Part shown: positions 55,916 through 64,000 of the stretch, piece by piece
How the letters are laid out: the number at the start of each line of letters is the position of its first letter
Position numbering within the stretch: the stretch's first letter is position 1
Assembly (NCBI RefSeq): GCF_047511655.1
Contig: NC_133401.1
Location: 12,618,001-12,682,000, forward strand
DNA: 64,000 bases
Origin: Castor canadensis
Taxonomy: Eukaryota > Chordata > Mammalia > Rodentia > Castoridae
Reading direction: 5' to 3'
Made by a program: the position numbers and the translations under genes
The notes under the pieces: model-generated
What the model saw: only the letters and a program-made list of their open reading frames with translations
Told to the model about the DNA's origin: nothing
Databases searched by the model: none

Positions 55916-56350
55916 AATTGACCATTTCAAAGTGTACAAGTCAGAGTCGTTTAGGTCATTCACAGTGTTGAATAACTGCCTACCATCTAATTCTAACACT
56001 CTTGTCACCCGCCCAAAGAAACTCTGTACCTATGGAGAAGCCACTCCCCATTCCCATTCCCCCACCCAGACCATGAAAGCACCAATCTGGTTTCTGTGTC
56101 TATAGACTTGCCTCTTCTGGATTTTTCATATAAATGGAGCCTTACAATATGTGATCTTTTGTGTCTGGTGTCTTTTACTTCACACAGTTTTTTAGAGGTT
56201 CCTGTGTCTCAGACTGTGGTTGCATACTGTCTCATTCACACTCAGCATCCCTCCCTGCTTCTTTTCACTATGCAAAGGTCTCCTCAGTCAATGACCCCTG
56301 ATCTGTGCAGTTTCTATACTGGCATCTTAGATCCTTGGATTACCTGATTC
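55916..56350. other. Unassigned sequence downstream of CYP2B
   Basis: AT-moderate sequence with no ORF worth calling and no exon-like match to CYP2 families. Parts look like an old diverged repeat (cacacaacatgaaattgacc onward resembles a LINE 3' end), but this is not secure. Confidence 0.3.
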
Positions 56351-56354
56351 TCCC

Positions 56355-56675
56355 TTCTTTTTTGGCAGTACTGAGTTTTGAACTCAGGGCCTTCCAAGTG
56401 CTCCACCACTTGAGCCATGCCCCAAGGCCTTTTTGCTTTAGTTATTTTTCAAATAAGGTCTTGCATTTATGTCCTGGGAGGCCTAGACTTCCATCCTCCT
56501 ATTTATACTTCCCATATAGCTGGGATGACAAGTGTGTGCCACCATGCCCAGCTTTTTATGGATTGAGGTGTAGTCTCTCCCACTTTTTTGCTCAAGCTGA
56601 CCTTGAGCCTCAATCCTTCCAATCTCTTCCTCTGTAGTAGCTAGTATTACAAGTGTGAGTCACCTTGCCTGAAGT
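56355..56675 (-). mobile_element. Composite SINE
   Basis: Antisense GAGTTTTGAACTCAGGGCC, CCACTTGAGCCATGCC, then Alu-like modules. Confidence 0.88.
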
Positions 56676-56799
56676 TAAATGTTTTGAGAATCAACTAAAC
56701 ATCAAACCTGACTTCCCTGGGTCAGAAGATGATATCTGATACTTTGCATTCAACCTATTGCTTGTCAGTTCCCTAAGAATCTTTTCAGAAGGACTTTTT

Positions 56800-57012
56800 G
56801 ACTTTGGTGGTACTGGAGTTTGAACTCAGGGCTCCACACCTGCAAAACAGGCACTCTACCACTTAAGCCATAACTCCATTCCATTTTTCTCTGGTTAATT
56901 TGGAGATGGGGTCTCAGGAATTATTTTTTAGTCTGACCTCAAACCTTGGTTCTCCCGATCTCAGCCTTCCATGAAAGTAGGATTATAGGTATGAGCCACT
57001 GCTGCCCGGCTA
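56800..57012 (-). mobile_element. Composite SINE
   Basis: Antisense GGAGTTTGAACTCAGGGC, CACTCTACCACTTAAGCC, then GTAGGATTATAGGTATGAGC. Confidence 0.88.
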
Positions 57013-57375
57013 GGACTTTTGATGGGGATTTCTCCTTTACTTCAATGATAGTTCTGTCAAGGGTCAATATGTTGTCTTGCTTGCTGTCAGCACCTGTAGC
57101 ACGGTGCACTGTATGGCAGGTGTTCAAAATATTTGTTCTGAAATAAACCAGTAAACAAATGATGGGATACCGCTTCAGTCAACCTAAAGTGGAGATTGAC
57201 TTCTTCCATCAGACCATATGCCTTCTCCATCTCCATATCTCACTTTCTTCTAAAACCCAAAATAAAATCCCATTCCAAAAGGGCACAGGGTGGCCCTAAT
57301 TCTCCCTGTCAACATATCTTAATCTTGTGCTATAATATCTCCTGTGACAAATCTTGCTGAGAACCACTCTCACAG

Positions 57376-57536
57376 TGGAACCACTTGAAACTCGGCCTCC
57401 ACACATCTCATTCTTTGGCTCACTTGAAGGAATGCTTGTCTTTGGTGAGTGCTTTACATACAAGGACCCCAAATTCCTATGGCTGCCAAATATACTGAAG
57501 GATACCTTCACTATCTTCAGCAGTTTCTACAGCCAG
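57376..57536 (+). pseudogene. Relic P450 exon 4
   Basis: 161 nt after a ctctcacag acceptor, open throughout. It encodes LVFGECFTYKDPKFLWLP and ends IFSSFYSQ, matching CYP2[11 protein letters not shown]...SSFYGQ. The first 20 residues are strongly diverged. The donor position reads AT. Confidence 0.85.
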
Positions 57537-57923
57537 ATGAGCTCAAAGATTTCACAATGGCTCAGGAACTGGGGTGGGTGGATCTGGGAAGGCACTGGTG
57601 GTTTTTCATAGTGACTTTGCAGAGGAACATAGAAAATGATGCTCCTTCCTCAGGAAAAATTCTGTTTACTGGATCACTATTGAAGAGACTTGGGGACTTC
57701 TCCAAGTCCTGGTTTCAGGCACAGGTGCACACATCCCTTTACCTACTCTCTCTCACACACATGTCCTTACAGTCTGAGGTACACATGTCGCCAAAAATGA
57801 AACTTCACCCCTACACTGTCCAGGTGAGATGCTAAGTGAGGAATATGGTATCCAAAAAAAGGAGGTGGTGAGAAATGCAGCTTCTCTAATAGAAGGGATA
57901 TTGTGGCTGTACATGTAGCACAC

Positions 57924-57951
57924 TGTGTGTGTGTGTGTGTGTGTGTGTGTG
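57924..57951 (+). repeat. (TG)n microsatellite between relic exons 4 and 5
   Basis: About 14 units. Confidence 0.93.
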
Positions 57952-58113
57952 ACATTCTAACCTGGAAGGTATATTCTTCAAGTCTACAAGTTACCCTTGA
58001 GACAATGCTGTTTTGTGCAGTGCATAAGCTCAAGATCCCCAGAAGCAGCCTCGTGCCTCCAGGACCATCCCAGAGAGGGCAGGACAGGTTGTGTGGTCTC
58101 TGCCTCTCCATAG

Positions 58114-58289
58114 CTTTTTGAACTCTTCCTGTGCATTCTGAAGCACTTTCCTGACCCTCACACTCACATGTACAGGAACATTCAAAAACTGAAAGATTTT
58201 ATCCTTGAGTCCTGAAGAAGCACCAGCAAACGTTGGACCCCCATATCCCACTGGACTCCATCAATTCCTTCTTGATCCACGTGGACAAG
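58114..58289 (+). pseudogene. Relic P450 exon 5 with one-base deletion
   Basis: Starts LFELFLCILKHFPDPHTH after a tctccatag acceptor, then KLKDFILES. One missing base near 58211-58216 puts a TGA in frame; the other frame continues KHQQTLDPHIPLDSINSF. The exon is followed by gcaagg, a GC-type donor known from some functional introns. Confidence 0.85.
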
Positions 58290-58534
58290 GCAAGGGCCAG
58301 ACTGGATTGGGAGTGGGTGAAAAAGAGCTGACATTAAGATAGCATGTTAGGGTACAGATGTGTGTGTTGTTTCAGTTCGAATACCTCCTGACAAATTGTT
58401 AAGAATGCTAGTGACCCCCTCTCTGTCCCCTGCCCCGTTCTTTTCTCAGTCTAACTAGTATTGTCAGCTAAGAGGTGACAACTAGAGAGTTAACAGCCCT
58501 GAGACCCTTCACCTGCTTCCTCTCCTTCCTCATG

Positions 58535-58700
58535 ACCTTGTACTTGTTAGGCATGTGATCTATGATTGAGCTATGCCCCAGTCTTTTTTTTTTTTGCCTT
58601 TAGTTAAGGTCTCATGTTTTGTGCTCAGAGCAGGCCTCATGTGACAATCCTCTTACCTAAAGACTCTCATGGATCATAGGTAGAGCTAGTATGCTCAGCC
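58535..58700 (-). mobile_element. Diverged SINE
   Basis: Antisense CTTGTTAGGCATGTGATC and GAGCTATGCCCCAG, then T-tract. Confidence 0.6.
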
Positions 58701-58899
58701 CCTTCCTCTGATTCTGATTGGCCAGAGACCCACCTCTGTTCTCATTGTTCCCAGCTCAGCTCTGTTGTAACTGGCCTGGAAAATGTCTACGTAGTTGTGA
58801 AATATTTCCATTATCTTCCCTAAATAAATAAGTGGAAGAACCAGTCAGGAAAGGAAAAACATCTGAGGAAAGAGAAGCTAAGAACAATAATAAAAATTA

Positions 58900-59075
58900 A
58901 TCACTTACATTTATATAATACTTACATTCATAACATTGGAGAACCCCAGATGATGAACTAAGGCACAGAACGGTTATGTTCCTTGCCCAAAGGTACACAG
59001 GTAAAAAATAGTGGGGATTGACTTAGAAACCAAGATGTGCATCTTCAGAGCCCACTGTATTGCTACTCTGTTGAC
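58900..59075 (-). repeat. MIR relic
   Basis: gaactaaggcacagaacggt, then ccttgcccaaaggtacacag. Confidence 0.65.
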
Positions 59076-59221
59076 TATGAGTAGAAGAAGAAAGAAATAA
59101 GGAAAAGGAACAAGTGGTACAGAATAACATGGTTGTGGTGGGTGAGTAGATAAGTAGATCCAAAGACTGGAAATCTTAAAGAGAAGGAGAGCCTTTAAGG
59201 ATCACACATCATCACCCACAG

Positions 59222-59363
59222 GAACACATTATTCCTGAGAGTGAGTTTCACTATAAGAATTTTATCCACACAGTGCTCTTGCTGTTCTTTTTTGGCACTG
59301 AGACCTCCAGCATCACCCTCAACTTCACACTCTTGATCCTCCTTAAGCATTTGGTTGTCTTAG
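59222..59363 (+). pseudogene. Relic P450 exon 6 (I-helix)
   Basis: 142 nt with a cacccacag acceptor and gtgagc donor, open frame. It encodes ESEFHYKNFIHTVLLLFF and FGTETSSITLNF. The I-helix threonine is kept (GTET), and alanine before it is replaced by phenylalanine. It ends in phase 1 as expected. Confidence 0.88.
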
Positions 59364-59794
59364 GTGAGCATGGCTTATGGTACATGGTGGTGGGGGCGTG
59401 GTGGCAGTTAACCATGATGATGCAACCCACGCTGTAAGATGAAAACAGAACTTTTGTCCTGATCAATCAGGAAAAACAAAAACTCCACACCCGGGGAAAT
59501 TTATAATTGGTTATTAATTTAACAACTGGCCAACTCTTTGACATTGACTAGGCACTTTGCAGTTTTCAAAATAGTTTCTCTAAAATGTTTAGAGGGTCCA
59601 CTTACACTCTGACATATTTTGCAACTTCAAAACAGGTTTACAGATCATGTTCTAGTCACAAAGCATTACCTTGTCAAAGTCTCTTGTGGTCTACAAAAGG
59701 CACACAACTGTTGAAAGAACGCTGAGATTGAGAAACAACTTGACATTTTTGAGGATATTATGAAAATTGGAGTTGCCAAAAACTTCATGACAAA
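59364..59794. other. Relic intron 6, no feature recognised
   Basis: Non-coding. Confidence 0.35.
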
Positions 59795-60112
59795 AAAATT
59801 TGGCAATATTTGGGGATGAATTCAGAGCCTCATGCTTACTAGACAGACACTTTACCATTTGATATCTCTGCCAGCATTTTTGGGATTAATCTTGAGGTAA
59901 GATCTTGCTTTATGCTCAGTCCATCCTGGACCGTGATCATCATATTCATGGTTCCCCATGCAGCTGGAGATGACTGGTGTGGGTCACTGCATCCAGTCAT
60001 TGATTGAGATGGGGTCTCATGATCTTTTTGTCCAGACTGTCCTCAAACTGTGACCCTCCCAATCTCTACCACCTGAGTAGTTAGGATTAGAAACTTGAGC
60101 TACCTTGCCAAG
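59795..60112 (-). mobile_element. Composite SINE
   Basis: Antisense TTCAGAGCCTCATGCTTAC, then Alu-like modules ending AGTTAGGATTAGAAAC. Confidence 0.75.
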
Positions 60113-60324
60113 CTGATTTGTGACAAAGTTAAAAGCTTCTTGACTGATTTTTGTGCTCATGGTCTGTAGACCAAAATTGGGGAAGCCATGTAATAAAAAC
60201 CCCTTATTTCTAGTTAATGATTCTAAGATGTTGAAAGGGGAAGTGAGTTATCTAAGATAGCATTGCAGATTAATGAGAGAAAAAGATAGGACAGCAATTC
60301 CACACAGACTTTCAGTTAGAAAGC

Positions 60325-60655
60325 TAGGAATGGTGGCACAATCCTTTAAATCACAGCCACTCATAAGGGGAAGATGGGGAGGATCACCATTGTTGGCCAA
60401 CCTGGGCAAAGTGTTAGCGAGAACCAGTGTCAGCCAATAAGGTTAGCATGGTGGCGTGAGCCTGTGATCCCAGTACACAGAAGGCCATAAATAGGAGGAT
60501 CATGGTGTGAGATCATCCCTGAGCAAAACCATGAGCAACTACCTGAAAAATGACTAAAGCTAATAAGGGTGGGGAGTGGCTCAAGTGATAGACAGCTTGC
60601 CTAGAAACTTTTGAGTCCTTGAGTTCAAACCCTGGTGCCACCAAAAAAGGGTTGC
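60325..60655 (+). mobile_element. Composite SINE
   Basis: Alu-like modules, then GTGGCTCAAGTGATAGACAGC and GAGTTCAAACCCTGGTGCC. Confidence 0.85.
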
Positions 60656-61044
60656 TTTAAATGTTGAATATATTTTTACCTGCCTATCTTCATTGAAATA
60701 AACTTCTCTCATATTTAGAATGGAAAAATAATGGAAAACTTTTCCATAAAGAATGTGTAGAGCACTATCTATTCTACACATTCTACTCTATTCTATACTG
60801 AGTACTAGCCACATCTAATGATACCTTTTAATTCTGTACAAGAAGCCCCAGTGTACTTACTACTCAAGTATAAGCCTGGGACTCAAGTATTGCTTAAGGA
60901 AGGATGTTTGCCCTTACAATTGTTAAAGGTCTAAAAAAAAAAAAAACGAATGTATACAACCTCCTTCCTGATGTTTCATTGAGAAAGAGCAATCAATCCA
61001 CACCTTACTAAAGAACTATGACTACTTCTTTCAGCCTGAAGTTT

Positions 61045-61165
61045 ACTTTTTGTTTAGTTTTTCGAGACAGGGTCTCACTGTGGAGCCCAGGCTGGCCTCA
61101 AACTCACAAGCTTCCCACCTCTGCCTCTGGAGTGCTGGGATTACAGATGTGTACCACTAACCAGC
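61045..61165 (-). mobile_element. B1 SINE
   Basis: Antisense GAGACAGGGTCTCACTGTGG, then GAGTGCTGGGATTACAGATG. It ends about 90 nt upstream of relic exon 7. Confidence 0.88.
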
Positions 61166-61253
61166 CTGCAGGTCACTTTTCAGATGACTTTGTTGAGTCT
61201 GCTGTAATGGGTGTACGGCTGACGTGCCTTCTTCCACATCCTCACCATCTCAG

Positions 61254-61441
61254 AGAAAGTCCAGGCAGAGAGTGAAAGAGTGATTGGCCAAAACTGTCTT
61301 CCAGCCTTAAAAGATCAGGTAAAAATGCTTTATACAGGTGCTGTCATCCATGAGACTCAGAGTTACAGTGACATTGCTCCAATTGGGATTCCTCACTGTG
61401 TCATCCAGGACACCCACTTCCAGGAATATTTTATCTCTAAA
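61254..61441 (+). pseudogene. Relic P450 exon 7 (K-helix)
   Basis: 188 nt with a catctcag acceptor and gtgagc donor, open frame. It encodes ERVIGQNCLPALKDQVKM, then GAVIHETQSYSDIAPIGI and DTHFQEYFISK. By eye about half the residues match the intact CYP2B exon 7. The conserved EIQR is ETQS. Confidence 0.9.
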
Positions 61442-61734
61442 GTGAGCCCTGCAGGATCCCAAAGTCTTAGATGGAGGATGACAGCTGTAGTTTTATGGAA
61501 GCTTGTGTCTCTGTCACTGGGCTACAAAGAATTTAGTATTTCCAGATCTTTATGGGGGAGGGAGATTTTGGAAATATGCAACAGTTCTCCCTCCCTCTTC
61601 TGTTATTTTTTTAATTTATTAGATGTTAGATTTTCGTTTGCTAAAAAAAGACCATATACTTACAGAAACTCATTAGATGATGGAACCCTGCCCACAGCAG
61701 TTTTCCTTATTTTACTTTTAAAATAGTTTTGTTA

Positions 61735-64000
61735 TATTTTTAATTAAGGGGTTTCATTGTGGAAATTCCACACATGTGTGCAATGTAGTTTGAACAATTC
61801 ACCCCTTCCATTATGTGCCATCCATTTTCAGTGTTAGGTTGGTTTCTTTTTTTGGATTTTTTAAATAAATTTTTATTAAGGTATATTCAATATCCTGCAA
61901 TAAACATGGATATGCCAGTTTCCCTCCGAATGTAAATATCCAAGATTTACATTTCTGGGATATATGTCCAAAAGTGGTATGGTGCTGTCATAAGGTAAGT
62001 CTATTTTAACATTTTTTAGGAACCTCAATACTGGTTTCCATAGTGGTTGCACCAGTTTACGACCCTATGAAGAGTGTATAGGGTTCCTTTCCCCTGACAT
62101 CCTCACCAGTATTTTTCATAGTTTGTTTTCTTAATGATTGCCAATCTGACTGGAGTGAGATGAAATCTTGGTGTCCCTCCCATTTATTACTAATTGGATT
62201 ATTTATTCTTTGCTGTTAAGTTTTTTGAGCTCTTTGTATATTCTGGATGTTAACCCTTTATCTGTTGAATAGCTGTGAAAGATTTCATCCATTCTGTGGG
62301 TTATCTCTTGATTCTGGTAACTGGTTTTTTTATATGAAGAAAAGTTTTCATTTTATGCAGTTCCATTTGTCAATTCTTACTCTTAATTCCTGGGTAATTG
62401 GAGTCCTATCAAGAAAATAATTCTCTGTGTCTATATCTTCCAGAGTTTCCCCTATTTTTTCCTGTAGTAGCTTCAAAGTTTCAGGTCTTATATTAAGATC
62501 TTTGCTCCATTTCAAATTGGTTTTTGTACAGGAGAAGAAATTGGGGTCTAATTTCAGTGTCCTAAATGTAGATAAACCAGTTTGCCCAGCACAATTTGTT
62601 GAAAAGAATGTCTTTTCTCCAGTGTATGTTTTTGACTTCTTGTCAAATATCAGGTGACTGTAGTTGTATGCTTACATTTCTGGGTCTTCCATTCTGCTCC
62701 ATTGATCTTTGTGTCTATTTTTTGTGGTTTGCTGTTTTGATACTATGGTTCTGTAGTTTAATTTCAAGTTCAGTATTGTGATATCTTGGGTGTTGCTCTT
62801 TTTGGTCAGAATTACATTTGCTATTCAGGGTCTTTCATTCTTCCATATGAATTGTAGAATTGATTTAAGTATTTCTGTGGAGCACAATATTGGAATTTTA
62901 ATGAGCATTACATTGAATCTGTAGAATGTTTTTGGTAGTTTAGCCATTTTCACAATATTCATAAAGATGGGAGGTCTTTCAATTCTTGTGTTTTTTTCAG
63001 TTTCTTAAAGGTTTTATAGTTTTCATTTTAAAGGTCTTTCTTCTATTTTGTTAGGTTTATACATAGGTACTTTTTTGAGGCTATTGTGACTGGAATTGTT
63101 TTCCTGATTTCTTTCTCAACCTGTTCATTGTTGCTACACAGAAAAGATGCTGATTTTTGTATTGATTTTGTATCCTGCTGCATTTCTCAAAGTGTCAAGT
63201 CTAGTTTTTTGTTTCATCTCTAGGTTCTTTTAAATATAGAATCGTATCTTCAGCAAATCTGAATAATTTGACTTCTTCCTTCCCCATTTGAACCTCTTTT
63301 ATTTCTTCCTGTTGCCTTGTTGTTCTGTCTATGAGTACCAGTACTATCTTGAATAGGAGTGGAGAGATTGGAAACCCATGTCTCATTCCTGTCTTGACAG
63401 GAAATTATTTTGGTTTTTTCCATTTAGTATAATGTTGAATGTTGCCTTTATTATGTTGAAGTATGTTCCTTCTATTCCTAGTTTCTTTAGAGCTTTTATC
63501 ATGAAAGGATGTTGAATTTTGTCAAAAGGCTTTTCTTGCAGCAATTGAGATGACTTTTGTTCTTAATTCTGTTTATATGTTGTATGACATTTAATGACTT
63601 ATGTGTGTTGAACTATCCTTGCATACTGTGAATGAAACCAACCTGTTCATGGTGCATGATTGTTTTGATGTGTTCTTGAATTTGGTTTGCAAGAATTTTA
63701 TTGAGAAGTTTTGTATCTATGTTCAGGATTTAGATTAATTAGTCAAACACAAAAGACACCAGAAATATAACAAAATCCATGTTAATGCTACGCAATATTT
63801 TTAGTAATTTTGTGGTTTTTCAGTTCTCAACTCACTGATCTAATTCTTCTACTTTATTTTCAATATTTGATCTCTCTTTCATCCTGCTCCACTCTGTTAG
63901 TAAGACTTTTAATTGAGGTTTTTAGTTGGGATATTGAGCCTTTCATTTCCAAGATTTCATTTTGATTTTTGGGGATTTCTATAACTTTACTGAATTCATC
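61735..64000 (-). mobile_element. LINE-1, runs off the window
   Basis: Antisense 3' UTR, ORF2 C-terminus and RT to about 63725, then unrelated sequence and an ORF1-like stretch from about 63830 (tcctgctccactctgttagt, same as at about 1886). Same family as the L1 at window position 1. An internal rearrangement separates RT from ORF1. Confidence 0.82.

Larger units (their letters stand above)
57376..61441 (+). pseudogene. Partial CYP2B/CYP2G-like P450 gene relic, exons 4-7
   Basis: Four CYP2 exons lie in order, 2 kb downstream of CYP2B on the same strand. Exon 4 (161 nt), exon 6 (142 nt) and exon 7 (188 nt) have exactly the family length and open frames. Exon 5 is 176 nt, one base short, and shifts frame. 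Exon 4 ends at AT instead of GT, and exon 5 has a GC donor. The K-helix ExxR reads ETQS, so the arginine is gone. No exons 1-3 were seen upstream, and exons 8-9 are absent up to 64000, where an L1 begins at about 61735. Exons 4-6 resemble CYP2B most (SSFYSQ, GTETSS); exon 7 also recalls CYP2G (DTHFxxYF). Almost certainly no longer makes a P450. The subfamily is uncertain. Confidence 0.85.

Noticed and set aside
55400-57370. Search for exons 1-3 of the downstream relic
   Set aside because: Only SINEs, MIR and 3' UTR sequence; no PPGP hinge or helix C motif found.

Overview
The window is mammalian nuclear DNA: spliced exons, LINE-1 copies of several ages, MIR/L2 relics and many tRNA-derived SINEs. 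The SINEs carry an A-box like GGCTCAAGTGGTAGAGC, a B-box like GAGTTCAAACCCC and often an Alu/B1-like second half. From memory this SINE type is typical of castorimorph rodents such as beaver. The species is therefore an inference; the CYP2 gene content only says mammal.

The window lies in the CYP2ABFGST cytochrome P450 cluster. One gene looks whole: a plus-strand CYP2B gene with nine exons (41588-55374) coding for 491 residues. It keeps the subfamily's exon sizes and phases and all the P450 signature residues. About 2.1 kb upstream (39390-39439) is a good match to the phenobarbital-responsive enhancer module (PBREM; NR2 - NF1 - NR1), the CAR/PXR target known from rodent and human CYP2B genes.

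Other CYP2 remains lie on the same strand. A decayed CYP2B tail sits at 12.9-15.6 kb: exon 7, exon 8, then a second partial exon 7, with intron sequence that still aligns to the intact gene. An orphan copy of the CYP2B 5' flank sits at about 25.4-29.3 kb, including a second PBREM-like block (28384-28433), with no exon 1 visible after it. A partial CYP2B/CYP2G-like gene with exons 4-7 only sits at 57376-61441. Three of its four exons have exactly the family length and an open frame, but exon 5 is shifted and the K-helix ExxR motif is broken. The locus thus records repeated duplication and loss around a single surviving CYP2B.

The rest is repeats and retrocopies. LINE-1 blocks lie at 1-2480, 6810-7700, 8860-9310, 15645-17045, 18890-22180, 23985-25425, 29365-31155, 31560-32160, 36590-37340, 38140-38600, 40195-40575, 42245-42910, 46205-46890 and 61735-64000. 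There is an antisense PGK1 retrocopy split by a SINE (32944-33978) and an unidentified minus-strand retrocopy with its own poly(A) signal (34977-36190). A solo ERV LTR at 10527-10952 has a 6-bp target duplication and an apparent empty-site paralogue near 23.1 kb. Some old MaLR LTRs and several microsatellites complete the picture. No RNA gene, CRISPR array or prokaryotic feature was seen.
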